NCBI GenBank assembly: GCA_944470555.2
Contig: OX104134.1
Location: 47,862,691-47,926,690, forward strand
DNA from: Heterobilharzia americana
Lineage: Eukaryota; Platyhelminthes; Trematoda; Strigeidida; Schistosomatidae
DNA length: 64,000 nt
Reading direction: 5' to 3'
Positions within the stretch are counted from its first letter, which is position 1. The number at the start of each line of letters is the position of its first letter. Below the pieces are notes generated by a model that saw only the letters and a list, made by a program, of their open reading frames with translations, was not told the DNA's origin and did no database searches. Shown here in pieces: positions 1 to 11,918 of this stretch. The translations under genes were made by a program, and so were the position numbers.

Positions 1-59
1 AATGAAACAGAATCCGCTCAGTAATCAGATGCAAGTTTATGCAGTAGATAGTGAGCCAC

Positions 60-186
60 ATCTCTTATGTGAGGGCTAGTGATACCACCTGGCTGCTCAG
101 GGATCAGTAGGTGGGGGGGGGGTTCGAACCCTTGACAAGGCGTTTGGAAGTCGGTTGCCTGGACCAGTGAGCCATAGCATATCTGC
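60..186 (-). repeat. tRNA-derived SINE-like repeat S, copy 1
   Basis: The minus strand shows an A-box-like GGCTCACTGGTCCAGG and a B-box-like GGGTTCGAACC, followed by a tail with CTGAGCAGCCAGGTGG. The same unit occurs at 8.86, 30.1, 57.34 and 62.59 kb. Confidence 0.7.
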
Positions 187-589
187 TCTTCATTAGTAAA
201 TACTTATCATTATTTTCGTCCTCAAAAACTCAGTTATGGTTAATATTGTGTGGAATATGTTCCTCCCGAAATGCACTCATCTGACTGCGTTCATTGACCA
301 GAAAAGAAAATTCTACTCGCTGATGAATGTGTTTCCAGAAGGGTAAGATATATGAGTGTCCGATGCTTTAGCCATGTTGGTATGATGGGAAATTCGATAT
401 CCAGAGTTCAAAACCGTAACTAGAAACCAGTGTTGAAAATAGGCTTAAGGTTTTAGACACAACGATTAGCACAATAAACTAATTTGGCGACTGAAGAACA
501 TGGAATTATCATTTGACTATCTGAGATAGCCGTAGTTTAGCTGATTAGTACTTATACTGCGTGGTAATTGAAGGTGGGATGAAAATCCT

Positions 590-662
590 TACCGCGGTCG
601 GATTCGAACCAGCGACCACCGGGTTAACGGCCCGGTGCTCTACCAACTGAGCTACGAGGTCC
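590..662 (-). repeat. tRNA-Asn-like sequence (GTT), probably SINE-derived
   Basis: The minus strand has GTAGCTCAGTTGGTAGAGC, a five-pair CCGGG/CCCGG anticodon stem with loop CCGTTAA, and TGGTTCGAATCCGAC. The acceptor ends (GGACCTC and CGCGGTA) do not pair and the T stem has a mismatch, so a functional tRNA is unlikely. Confidence 0.6.
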
Positions 663-687
663 GAAAATAACTGTGATTATTTTGCAG

Positions 688-935
688 AACTTGATTGTAG
701 ATTTTATTCTGCGTCGGTTTAGCAACAAAAGTGTACTTCTGCATTATTTTTGTGAATTGGTGGCGACTAGTGTTAAAGAGGTAACTTGAATGGTAGATAA
801 ACCTCTAGACTATACATTTAATGGCTGTGGTCTGAACCAAAGACTAGATCAACTCGAATGTGAAGTATGCTATGCTACAAAAGTGGACACATCGTTCGCA
901 TGCTGAATCTTGTACATTCAACAGTAACTCTTTTA
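688..935 (+). pseudogene. Decayed inverted copy of the RMC1-like central exon
   Basis: After an intact acceptor (TTATTTTGCAG), the sequence reads NLIVDFILRRFSNKSVLLHY and is clearly homologous (roughly 85% by eye) to the exon at 36158-36466, but on the opposite strand. It carries an in-frame TGA in place of Trp at the EVIW position and a deletion of about 20 bp. After about 935 it is replaced by dispersed repeats. A weakly similar 46-bp remnant of the exon end, with the donor GTAAG changed to GCGAG, may survive at 2617-2660. Confidence 0.7.
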
Positions 936-1025
936 ATTTTGAGGTTCATGCGGATTTATTTACTTATTTCAGGTTGATATTCATCATGGACTGATATGAG
1001 TAGAAGAAACATTGTAAACTTAGGG

Positions 1026-1140
1026 GCACTAGACAGCTGGGACTCCGAACCTATGACTGTCCCAGGGGTCGGACCCGGGACCTTCAGATTCCATGGCCAG
1101 AACGTTACCATTGAGCCACTGGGTAAGAATCCAGTGGCTC
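1026..1140 (-). repeat. tRNA-derived repeat, second type
   Basis: On the minus strand: CAGTGGCTCAATGGTAACG (A-box) and CCCGGGTCCGACCCC (B-box). It is flanked by two direct copies of a GAGGTT...ATTCATCATGGA unit at 936-1000 and 1298-1362. Confidence 0.6.
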
Positions 1141-1549
1141 ATATTTCCTACTTCTGCCAGCTCACGATATAGCGTGACCGCCGTCCAGTGCTGTCGTTGA
1201 GTAAATATCCTGATGCCCAACCGGTCACGACTTCTCATAGGAACTTAGGAAATTACCTCTCGAAGCTAGTCACCAATGAGCACTAGATTAATTCAGTTTT
1301 GAGGTTTGTGGTGGATTTATTTATTGACTTTAGGTTGACATTCATCATGGATTGACATGCAATTCTTTTGAGAGGTGCAGGAAATGCAGTGGGGAACAGA
1401 ATAAAACTTATCCTTTTTATTTCGATGTTACCTTGTCAACTGCTTACATCGTATAACATCTATAGTTTTACTGAAAATTCTCATTCGTTAGTTTATTGAA
1501 AGTAAACAGAATATCGTTCAGTGGTTAATGACAGACGGAAATAGTCTTA

Positions 1550-2165
1550 AAGTAAACCTCAATCCTAAATGCAAGAGCTGCGAACAATTGGAAGATGCTT
1601 ACGGAATTATAGGTATCCACAAGAATTTATCGACCGATATGGAAAAACCAAAAGATAAAAAGTAGAAGAAATCTACAGCCAGCAAAAAGTCAGTATTCAT
1701 TCGTCCCAAATTCAAAGGTGATAATATTGCAGGAACTATTAGCAAGCGACTGAAGACACCACGGGCTAGAACATTCCAACAGCTACGTTAATTCCCATGT
1801 ACCGAAAAATGCGCTATTTAGTTCAGTCAAAAGTCGACAGGTACCCTTCCTATATTACCTCCAACTGTGTATATAAATCTACCTGTAGAAGCTGAAGCAG
1901 ATACATCGGAGAACAGATAGAAGGGCTTATCTTAGGTTTTCAAACACCCAAATACTGAGGGGAAGTAACACTTTGCAAAAAGCAGTCACTCGGCATCAGA
2001 CTGACACTGAACATCGAGCAGATATCTTCAATTCTTTCAATATAACAAACAAATAAATGAGCTCAATCCTAAAATTGATTGCTAAAACTTTAGCCACTTA
2101 ACGCCTTAAGCCTGACTTTTATTCAAAACGTAGCTGTGGTTAACATCGTCTACCTCGGTAAACCT
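1550..2165 (+). mobile_element. Penelope-like C-terminal fragment
   Basis: Across frames it reads FIRPKFKGDNIAGTISKRLK, then a CRSCxxYIGxxDRRAY-like GIY-YIG relic near 1870-1930 and AVTRHQTDTEHRADIFNSFN. Stops are frequent. It interrupts the pseudo-exon copy of RMC1. Confidence 0.65.
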
Positions 2166-2884
2166 TACTTACAGTTATTTGATGATACTATCCTTTATCA
2201 ACCGAAGGGGTTTATTCTTTCATTCTTATTTAGTAGCACCATTTTTCGTTCCTATCGAAATTTTTAACAAACTGAGCAAAACTCAAAATATTTTGTTTAT
2301 TTGTTGTATGGCCTACTTATATAATCTCTTAGTATTAGATCACTCAACATTTTATTGCTACTCTTGTCGTTACTTTTTTTGAGAAACCCTCCATGAATTT
2401 CCGGCTATGATTGATCTTTACTATTTCTGGCCGTCCTAACCAACGACAAATATTTCCTTTTCTGATAATAAATATACGTAGGTTCAATTATCAGTAAAAC
2501 CATAGGTTTCGATATTCTACGTTATAGACAACTGAGAAAACAGCGCCAATATAAAAAGGAAAAGCTTCATTCAGTTTCCATTTTTGTTCTTGCTCTTTTC
2601 AAATTCATGAACTGTAACAAATGCTCGTGCAAGACCTCATAATCAGATGCTAGATTAGCGAGTTTTGTTCTGCTTATTCATAATTATAATTTTGATCCTA
2701 TGTGATTGACATAATTTCATTCATTAATTGAACTTCTCACTTTTGACTTAAGATATTTCCGGTGTGAATTTTCAAACTCAATATTCATACTTCTTGATTA
2801 GGACTTACAAACTTTGAATTAATTTACTAGGCATAGTCTATATGGAGTGAAATATTGAGTAATACCATTCTTTGATTTTGAAGG

Positions 2885-3175
2885 ATGCTTTGTTTTCATG
2901 TTGAGTATAGTGTGCGAATGACACGGGAAATTGTTTTCATCATCATATTTACCAGTCTAATTGTTGTCGGTTTCCGTGGTGAGATCGATGGTGCTCAGCT
3001 TCAACATCAGGAATGTTATATATCATCAAGTGCTGATAGACTGCATTTGCACATGGTAGTCAATGCTGAAAAACCGACTATTTTGTTTGGCGAAACTATT
3101 GAAAATTCAAATATCCAGCTAGAATTATCGAAGCTTATTCACAGGACGATCGACAGTTTTCAGAGATTACAATAA
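2885..3175 (+). CDS. Unrecognised 96-codon frame with signal-like segment
   Basis: The frame contains TREIVFIIIFTSLIVVGFRG, which resembles a signal peptide, then a polar tail ending in a stop. Only the left arm has it whole; in the right arm a 262-bp deletion removes most of the tail. A GTGAGA donor-like site follows FRG, so it might be a small first exon, but nothing around it supports expression. I do not recognise the protein, and chance is a fair alternative. Confidence 0.25.
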   Translation: MLCFHVEYSVRMTREIVFIIIFTSLIVVGFRGEIDGAQLQHQECYISSSADRLHLHMVVNAEKPTILFGETIENSNIQLELSKLIHRTIDSFQRLQ

Positions 3176-3228
3176 GACAGTCCCCAGGAAACCTGGTTTG
3201 CATCCATATTAGATTTGTTAGCAAACGG

Positions 3229-3300
3229 GTCTTGTAGCTCAGTTAGTAGAGCACCAGATCGGTGACCCGCAGCCCGCTGTTCCGAGTCCTACAGCGACCC
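3229..3300 (+). repeat. tRNA-like half, left arm only
   Basis: CTTGTAGCTCAGTTAGTAGAGC (D-arm-like) and CTGTTCCGAGTCCTACAGCG (T-arm-like) with an aberrant middle. The first half falls in the 262-bp segment absent from the right arm. Confidence 0.5.
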
Positions 3301-3309
3301 AGATTTTCA

Positions 3310-6075
3310 TTTCCTCTTCAGTCACCACCCAGAGTCGTTAATGTAAGTCTGCCAAACCATGGTTTATATCGTATCGTCAAACTGAAGTTGGGTGAGTCAA
3401 TTGATATGAAACACAGAGAATCATACAGTATTACTTACTGATCACGTTTCAACAGACGCAGAAAGCCAAAATCAATATACAACCTGGCTTTAATGCATAA
3501 CGACTTGAGGTACTACACCGCATGTCAGTGCATTAAGTGAGGATGCTCTAAGATGAGAGACAAAGAAATAATGAAGAAAGCGATCGAAATTGGTTAAGAG
3601 TTATCCAAAGAGACCAAAGAAGAATGATAGCGTACTGAAACGTAGTTCGATGAATAAGATGAAGATAATGTGTGGATGCATCTGCACACCACTAACACAA
3701 ACTCTGAACCATCTCATCACTTAGAGTCTCCGACGACTGTTTTTTGTTGTCACACGGACCCCAACTGAGCGTTTTACATTCCTCTGCACGGCTTATACCA
3801 ACAGTCAAAGGTGTCCTGGGCTGTTGCCATGTTTTATTCTGTCCACCCGGAGCCTTTTCCCAGCCTGGACATACTTCAGGCAAGGATTTGCGATGAGCCA
3901 GACGGTGACTAGGCATGCGTAACACATTTCCTAATCACCTGAGTCCATGAACGTTCACAACCTCATCGGTTGGTCTTCGTCTCTTACCTACAAGTCTGCA
4001 CCTGACTTCTACGTTACTCACGAAGTGATACCTCGACACATGGCCTATGCTACTAAGGGAACAGTGCTTAAAAACCTGAAGTCTCCTCATGTCCTACGCC
4101 TTTAATGGCCATGTTTCGCAACACCATAGTATAACAGCAAAGTACAACGCAATTTGATAAAAATGAATGAGAATGAATAGAGTATACTTCCTTGACGGAC
4201 ATCATCACTTGACGTACACAGCTCACCATTGGGTCAACTACGTCCACGGGCGCCCGAATTTAGAGCCTTCAACAGAATGATGTGCTTGGTCAGTGCACCT
4301 ATTCGTGAGAGACACTACCATGAGACATCCCGGTCAATGCAGTTGAAGGCCAACCACAGTTCATGAAGTCCAGCTGTTGTCAAGCCTCGGTAAGTGTACC
4401 GGTGTTTCGGAACTTGGTGGAGAGTGTCTGGTAGATACACCCATGGTGAGGTTTGAAATGTACCTGATTTCTTCGTATTTGTCGCTCTCAAGCTCCACTT
4501 AGACGTCTGATAACTATGGAAACTAGAATTCAGGACACTATGTTCATCAGGCTGATTCCCCTATGGTTATTATAAGAGGATTTCTCCCTTTTCTTGAGGA
4601 CTAGGACAATCAGTGATTGAGTGCATTCGTAGGGGATCATGTCTAACCCACGTTCAGTAGCTAACACTTCAGTTAACCTGACCGATATTTTGTGACGACC
4701 ATTCCTAAATACCTCCGGTGCCAAGACATCTGGCCACGGAATAGTAGGTGATGGCGAGTTGAACTGTTCCTCGAAGCTATCCCCTATCATTTTAATCATC
4801 TCTCCTGGAAGTGAATCACAGATATATCCTTCTCCTCTATGATCATTTTGCTCCAGTTTCTCTGGTAAGTCTATCTTCTGTTACTTATTGCAGCTGCCTT
4901 TTGTATCTCATCTTCAAGCAGCACTCACAGTGGTTTCACTGCTGTAGTTTTCCCACATGCCTTTGACAGCAGATACGCATGTTCAATCTAACGCATGACT
5001 TTGTCCAAACACACGTTGCACCAAGAGTATCAATCCTTCCACCGACTGTCTCCAACAACAACTCATAGCAATATAGTCTATCTGTGTCGAATGCTTAGTT
5101 GAGGTCGGTCGACGCCACTTCAGTCAGCGTGTATCTTGAAGGTTGAAGTTCGTTCTGATGGGAAAAAGGTGATTGTCTAAACAGTCACAGCAGGTAATCA
5201 ACACTATTTGTTTGTTCGAATGGGATTCCCAAAATGTATCTTTCCGCCTGATTTAACCTAGCCAGTTGAGCAGTGAAACCGCCTGCAACCATAACCATGT
5301 CTGAACACTTGACTTTCAGCAAGAGGCTGGATAGTTTTCGCGAGAACTCATCCTTCACTTCATCCGAGATGCAGTCAGTGGATGCATGCATCAGCAAAGA
5401 TCACAAAGAGACAACCGCGAGTTTCACTATTCCTCTTAGTCCTCACTGTGCCATGCAGTCGAACAGCGAGCGCATAGGCAGCTGTCAACTAGGATTCAGT
5501 CGAGAAGTGCACTTTGTATCTTGAGACTCACTACCTTTCGTACACTGGCACGGCCATGAGAACTGGCTAATGAATCTAAAGAAACTCAAAGGGGAGATTC
5601 TGCAAACTCAACATATTGACTGGGTGAAGTTATGTGAATAACAGCAATTACGTCCCATATGCTTGTCTTGTAAACATAGCACAAATCCGTGGGCTAACAT
5701 GCTAGGGCTTTGACTAGGGAAGCATGTTGGCCGATTTGATGGAGGGTTCGGGTGACAGTGAGAGTCCCAATGTGTAGTTTGGAGAGCGATTTAAGGAGAA
5801 CATAGATGGTGTCCCATAAACTCATGTCGTTATATAGACCTGTAGAAGTGGGAAGAATGAAAGTTGATGCAGGAATGTTGATCAAGAGAAGTGAAAGATT
5901 AGGTGAGGAAATGGAAGGTTGATAATGATCCGAGGATGCTTGAGCATAGACAGAAGTATGAAGATTGTTGACAGTTACCGACTGCTCACACCGTGGAAGA
6001 CTGATTCTTTTCCAGGTAAATAACAGATGAGTAACCAAAGAACTCAAGGGACATTTGTTTGAGGCCGGTAGCATA
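3310..6075 (-). mobile_element. Non-LTR retrotransposon A (decayed), left arm copy
   Basis: Read on the minus strand: a 5' leader with KLHIGTL at 5.69-6.07 kb, an endonuclease fragment with STDCISDEVKDEFSRKLSSL near 5.2-5.4 kb, an RT fragment ending NNHRGISLMNIVS at 4.53-4.8 kb, and the 3' domain with LRWLGNVLRMPSHRL and a WGP block at 3.69-4.1 kb. This is the order of an RTE-type endonuclease/RT element. Stops and frameshifts are frequent. In this copy the Trp of RWLG is TGA, unlike the right arm. The 3' end runs to about 3310. Confidence 0.85.
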
Positions 6076-6329
6076 CAGTCCTTTTGGAAGTTTGCGATCT
6101 CAAGTTGTCAGTTTCGACTCTGACTATGAGCTCATATCGCTGGCACCGCCATACCGTGGGGTAGTGGAGAGTGCTACTGTCATAACAGATCACGTTCCGA
6201 GTAAAACTGATTCATTCCGGTAAAACCAGGGTAGTCACAAAATGTAATATTCGCATGTGATTGTGGAGGTGGAGAATGTGAAAAGCGAAAAGGGTGGCTC
6301 TTTGCTGGAATTGTTTCGTCTCAAAACCT

Positions 6330-7680
6330 AATGAGGATTTTTCAACCACGAAAACTCTAAAAGAAGTTCGTATTAGTGAAGGAGCTGAATGGATTCCTGC
6401 ATTTTTTCGTCAAGCAAACATACGTTTCTTCGAGAGACACCCAACTTCGAGACGAACATCTTAAGCAGCATTGGAAGGAAGGCAGTAAGCCACAATCACA
6501 TCTGGTCAATCTCCAATACTTCGAAGCTTCGTACCATGAACCATATAGACGAGATTTGCTCAAGCATTACCGAACTTGAACGAAATATGGACCCTGGGGT
6601 GCAAGCCGTTCATGAATTGCAAGCAGACCTGTATCAGTCTTCCAAAGTTTATATAACGGTGTGAAAAGACGAAGTCGAATTCTTTAAGTCGTTTGAAGGT
6701 AACTACAGCTACCACACAATGGTTTCCTAGCAAACTGTATTCAGTTGCTAACAGTCTTACCAGAGACACAGTCCTCGGGTCCTAGATTTTGTACTCATAC
6801 TCCTGTGCAATTCGAGAACCTCATAAACCGAACTGATCCCTTAGAGTACCCTCATCTGAAGAGGAGTTGGAAAACTTCTAGTGGACATTTGTCACAAGTT
6901 CCTTAGCATAAATCTACACTATGACTGTATACTAACTAAGAAACCCTGGAAAGAGACCAGAGAAAAGAGGATCAAACAGATTATAATGATTTATCCTGAA
7001 AAAGGGGTAGATGTCGTATTGATGAACCACCATGTGAATACACGAATAAAAGATATCACTTATCCTTTTCGATGAAACAAGGTTTATGGAATCCATTTAG
7101 TTCGTTGATTATGCTTCAGAATATTCGTTATCTACAATCCTGATACTTTGAGATGAACTAAATTTTCTTACGAATGTTTTCATTGAAAACAACTCCCGTG
7201 AGCGTTTCGTTGCAAAAGTTATCGAACTGAAAGCTGATATTCATTCTACTTTCACAGTTCCGATAAATCTCTTCATGAGTTTACAATTCAATCGAGAAGC
7301 TCGAGTAGAAATATTAGTAAACTGTATGACGTCCTCATTGAGAGAGATATTCCACGTTACAACACTCAGACTGGCTCTCTCTGCTTACCAGATGCCTCGA
7401 TTATGCGTGAGCGATAAGCTGACCCTTGACCAGTTCTATGTGTTTCAACGAGTTTACCTGTCCCTGTGGAATAACGTTTGTTGGTCACACTTGGCACTTG
7501 CCTTCGAAGTGGATCTTTGAGCACATACTTACCTCGTTCGACAAAGAAGAGAAGAGAACACCTTCTATTGTTGATCCCATTTCACTCTATTGTGTGGTCG
7601 TGTATCGTCTCATTTACAAAAAATACTGCGTGCTTTTCTAGACTACTCAACTTGATGAGTCTCTGTAATTAGTTCTAAAC
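6330..7680 (+). mobile_element. Penelope-like element fragment, left arm
   Basis: The fragment is broken by stops and frame changes. The best evidence is the C-terminal GIY-YIG-like block near 7430-7560, read as CFNEFTCPCGITFVGHTWHL followed by FEHI, the pattern of Penelope-type endonucleases (EFTCPCGxTYVGRT...EHIP). The upstream part (6330-7100) holds degraded coding sequence that I cannot align securely to RT. Confidence 0.6.
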
Positions 7681-7804
7681 GTGGATAAGACTTCTGACCC
7701 TCTAGTTGGACTTCTCGCCTAGGTGTTCAACTAAATCTGTTTCAGTGGAGTGGGGGGCGGGGAAAGGTTAGATGATTTAAAGTCTAGGTATCGATTAGAA
7801 TGGG

Positions 7805-8092
7805 ATGATTTTGGGGAGATGGACTAGGCATACACTGAGAAGACCATTTGGAGACATCACGCGCCAGGCCAGACCCTCGAGTGGAGTCCAAAGGGGAAAC
7901 GATGAGTTGGACGTCCGAGGGTGACATGGAGGAGATCATGTGAGGAAGAAATGGAAGCTTGTGGGCAGTCGTGGAGCCAGGATGAAAAGACTTCAGAGAA
8001 CAGAGTGGAATGGGAACGTGCTACTGAAACCCTATGTTTCACTAGGAACCCAAGGGACAAATAATAATAATAATAACAACAATAATAGAGGT
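7805..8092 (+). mobile_element. SR2-like (RTE) 3' end, left arm
   Basis: This 5'-truncated copy carries only the 3' terminus of the SR2-like element: GAGAAGACCATT...GCGCCAGGCC...AACCCAAGGGACAAATAAT, ending in an AAT-rich tail. The same terminus ends the longer copies at 15.6 and 40.5 kb. Confidence 0.8.
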
Positions 8093-10499
8093 TGTGACCG
8101 AATTCCCAAAATGTTCACTTCATCCAGCGTCCTAGTTCTGTAAATGGGCTGAGGACCATTGTTCAGCCGATTTCCGATGTCTTCTGTAACCATGTTGACT
8201 GACACTCGTTAGTACAAGAACTTATGACATCGAGAGTTGTCATTTTCTCGTCCTGTTCTATCTGAATATCATCCAGTCTTTGCTCCTGCTCATGTGACTT
8301 GGTTAGTCTAAGGTTTGACCAGTTTCTATAATGGCAAGAAATTAATAGTAAATACTTACTACACAACTGATGATATGTCAGAGTACTCGTAAAATCAACG
8401 ACTTCTTTAATGAGATGACCTGCTTTACGAACTTTAAAAAAGGTTGAACACTGAATCGATGTTCACCAAACCAACGCCTAGCTCCTGCAGAGGTAACAGT
8501 ACAACTCCAATCTAAAATATATGGACAATTTCGGTGCCAATCAAGTCAATCCGGACTAGTAACAGTAGGACAGGAAGTTCTGTTATTACCTTGATAAGAT
8601 TGCAATCAATAAATAGTGTCGGAAACATTGTCCAGAAATAATAATAGCTGTGAGCCGTGTCACTGACTAACATAATATAGAATTATACTGTTCTGTCACA
8701 ATGCTCTAGTCCTACACTTGCATTGAATTTGATTTACGCATATGGTAATGCTCACACTGCATGGTATAGTCAAGATGTGTAAGAGATGTCACATTTAAAG
8801 AAATGAAGTGTACGCACCAACCTTGAGCACGTTTGTGCAGTATGCAATGAGTTACACCTATTGTGAGAGGGCTAATTATACCGCCTGGCTGCTCAAACCT
8901 CGGTAGATGGGGTGAAGCTCGAACCCGTGTCCCGACAGTTGGAAGTCATCTCCCTAAACCAATGTGAGCTACAGCTCATACATTCACAGAAGTCTTCCAG
9001 TGACTAGATTATTGTTTCCCTTTTATTTTCAGTCCCATTTCCGGCCGTTATTCATTCTTTGTGTGAAAAAGTTGGAAATAAATTTCTGTTTGTATTTTAC
9101 TAGGAAACTTCATCTCAAGAATCGTTATTGGTTTCATCGAAATGCAGCATTATTACTCAATCTGAAATATTTTCTCATGTATTTATGAAGAACCAGTGTA
9201 TGGAGGTAAATAAATTTACTTTTCTGTCAACCACCAGGTTTTCGTCTGGACGAAAATGTAGCTGTTGACGTTTTTCGTCCTTTAGTTTATTCTTGAAGTG
9301 TAGATCTTTTGGTAAAAATAGAAGAGTTGTGATGGAGTTCAGTTATTACAAATATTTTGTGGAGGTAGACAAATCTACCCTTCCATCCTACCAATGTACT
9401 TACTTTCAGGCGTGTGCATTGACTGATAGACACAGTTTGAGGTGAAGAGATTTGGGAATTCATAATGCGTTTTGTGGCTAGATGCGCTCACACCGATTTA
9501 GCGGATGAGTATGTGTGAGACATTTCATTTGCAAACCCTATATCAATTCTCTCAGTGACATCGTCTCCTCTCAAGACCAGTCTTGGCAATATACACTTCT
9601 TTTTTTGAGCACTCTCCTTTACTTTCGCTTTCGTCGTATTTCTGGATGGACTCCAGCGGTTATTCACTACAATGTAGACATTCTTCAACCGACCTAATTT
9701 CGTTGTGTAGCACCTCTTCAGATCGAAGCCTCGATGCTCTTTGGTCTTTTACTCATCAAGTCCCTCTTACACTTTATATGGGCGAACACAAGCTATTAAA
9801 GTTCAACTACTGTCCACTCCATGTGGCTTTGTAGTGAATGCCCACTTTAGTCGTACCATTTTTCTTTCGCTTCCAGTGATCACGGCTGTTGAAGAGGTCG
9901 AGCAGCTCGCTTACTTGAGGCACATTTCGAAGGTGTCATCGTAAACCCTACGTAGAATGTGGCTGTATCGGTCCTCTTAATTTCAGATTGATTTCTCCTA
10001 AGCTAGCCATAAATATATCTCTGCTAATAAACACTTCTTTGGACCACTCATAGACACTCAACCAGTCGGCTGGTATCCTTTTTATTAGTGCACATTAGCA
10101 GGGGATACAACATTTCTGCTACACATAGAGGTATGTTATTCGACTATTGACGAACGATTTGGTTTTCTGGATACGTGTGCTCATGAATAAACATAAGACA
10201 TCGTATAATGTCTTGGACTTTTCGAACAAGTTTGGCTCTATTCTATCGCCAAATTCAAGGGTTTTTGACATTTGCTGTACGAACCTCTTCTAATTTTTGT
10301 GCCAGTTTGTGACAGGGAAAATCGACCATTGATAAAATTGATTTCATAAGAAAAGAAAATAGGTGGCTGCAATGAAGAAAGCTTTTAATTTTCGACGAAG
10401 TTATTTACTAAGCTGTACTCTGGTGAATATATGTTACAGTGGGAGAACGTTCGATAATTACTTCCGGTCAGGGGGCGAAACACATTGAAAAACTAAAGG
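8093..10499. other. Left-arm remainder; mostly unassigned
   Basis: Apart from repeat S (8858-8982) I see no gene. 9488-9950 on the minus strand has short open pieces (ILPRLVLRGDDVTERIDIGF, SHTYSSAKSV) that may be an old Penelope-type RT start, unproven. The mirror is 28578-30984. Confidence 0.4.
8858..8982 (-). repeat. SINE-like repeat S, left arm copy
   Basis: The A-box-like TAGCTCACATTGGTTTAGG, B-box-like GGGTTCGAGC and GAGCAGCCAGGCGGTATAAT tail are on the minus strand. Confidence 0.7.
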
Positions 10500-10806
10500 A
10501 AGTTAATTAATACACACTTGGGTTTAGAGTGGGGAAATAGACAAGGGATCATGAAAGTAAAAGTAATTATATAATACAGGATGAATTCTGACAAAGTAGG
10601 AAAATGAACGAAGGGTTATGAAAATAAAATTGTGATTATGTAATATCGCATAAACCTATGAGAGAGTAGGAAAATAAACAGAGGAGTATGGAAATGAGAT
10701 TGTAATTACGTAGTGCAGGTTAAATCTGTGACTGAGTAGAAAAACGAACGAAGGATGAAGGAAATACATATATAGTTACCTAATACAGAATGAATTTATG
10801 ACAGTC
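10500..10806. repeat. 70-bp minisatellite, about four units
   Basis: Related units begin near 10562, 10631, 10701 and 10771, each with a TAATTAYRTAATRC-like start and a GAGTAGGAAAAT-like middle. The left inverted-repeat arm ends inside unit two (10667) but the array runs on. The right arm keeps only about one and a half units and then switches to unrelated sequence. Confidence 0.75.
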
Positions 10807-11070
10807 AAGGCTTTATGATGGCCATGGCAAAGATAAAGGCTCGACGTACGTTTCTTGCACATATAACGCTGGTTGGATCGAATGCTGTAGAGGATTTCGA
10901 ATGAGCTCTCGAAAGGATCTAAGTGATCTGAGTTCACAAGGTGTTCTGTTGTTGAACTGAAGATACACTTCCGTTCTCCCTTTGCCAGCCAGGCTGGGTA
11001 GTGTTCGTGGGCAGGTTTTACAAGCGGACGCATCGTACAGCCTATGAACTCAGCTCCATACAAGCACGTA
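10776..11070 (-). mobile_element. Penelope-like GIY-YIG fragment, minus strand
   Basis: On the minus strand it reads YGAEFIGCTMRPLVKPAHEH, then YPAWLAKGERK and a C-terminal tail. This is the GIY-YIG endonuclease core and following EHxPxWL motif of Penelope-like elements. It faces away from a related plus-strand copy starting 25-30 bp further on. Confidence 0.75.
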
Positions 11071-11092
11071 AACTAGTGTACTAGCCACATCA

Positions 11093-11242
11093 GTGTGTAT
11101 ACCAGTTTACTTGCTCTTTTGTGGAGCTGAGTACATTGGTCGTACCACACGTTCGCTTATAAAACGTGCACGCGAACACTACCCAGTCTGGCTGGCAAAG
11201 GGAGAAGGGAAGTGTATCGTCAGTTCAGTACAGTCACAGTTG
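11093..11242 (+). mobile_element. Penelope-like GIY-YIG fragment, plus strand
   Basis: Reads VYLLFCGAEYIGRTTRSLIK and REHYPVWLAKGEGK. With 10930-11070 it forms an inverted repeat of about 140 bp arms, near 80% identical by eye. Confidence 0.75.
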
Positions 11243-11254
11243 TGCCTGATTTCC

Positions 11255-11880
11255 ACAGTCTTCAAGTTTCAGGACAAAATATACAGACAAACAGGAGTAG
11301 CAATGGGATCGCCAATATCCCCCGATCGTGGCAGATGTATTTATTGGTAGTCGGGAAAACATGGCTTTACAAACGTTAAGTCCTGCACCAAAAATATGGT
11401 GGCAATGTATGGATGACAACATTTACTGTGTTGAAATCGGAACATATCGACAATTTCCTCACACATATAAACTCAGTAGTAGGCACAATCCAATTGACTT
11501 ACGAGGTAGGAAATGAACAAGGAGAATTGCCTATGTTGGATTGCAGGATAAAAGGAAGGACAGATGGTGATTTGGATACTACCGTCTACAGAAAAACCGA
11601 CGCATTCCAACAGATATCTAGACTTCATGTCATCCCATCCAATGTCAATTAAGGCTGGCTAAATCAAATATCTAAGTGATACAGCTAGAAAACTGACTAG
11701 TCAGTACAAGGATCTAAACAAGAAATTGAAACACGTAAAAGAAGCGCTAATAGTTAATAATTATCCTCTACAGTTTATTAAGAAATTCGTACGAACACAC
11801 AAGAAACGAAATAATAACAGTAACACGAGTACGAATAATAACGACAACACGAGTAGAAAGTTCACAACCTCCATTGTCTT
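11255..11880 (+). mobile_element. Penelope-like reverse transcriptase fragment
   Basis: Over two frames it reads KIYRQTGVAMGSPISPDRG, a WxxxxDDN catalytic-box relic (WWQCMDDN), then FLTHINSVVGTIQLTYEVGN and ELPMLDCRIKGR...TTVYRKTDA. These are the RT blocks of Penelope-like elements in correct order. Frameshifts are present. Confidence 0.8.
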
Positions 11881-11918
11881 ACCCTATGTCAGAAACTTAA
11901 TGTAGGATAATTATATAC

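Larger units (their letters stand above)
2661..10667 (+). repeat. Left arm of large inverted repeat (P)
   Basis: This pairs with 28433-36154 in reverse complement. From about 3.7 to 10.5 kb, left and right coordinates always sum to 39077, meaning no net indel over about 6.8 kb, and peptides read from 4.5-10 kb are identical in both arms. Differences seen: a 262-bp segment (about 3011-3272) and a 23-bp segment (about 10583-10605) present only here, a few single-base indels and scattered substitutions that cluster towards 2661. A spacer of 17.8 kb separates the arms. Confidence 0.95.

Noticed and set aside
590..662. Functional tRNA-Asn
   Set aside because: The acceptor ends do not pair and the T stem has a mismatch; the context is dispersed repeats.
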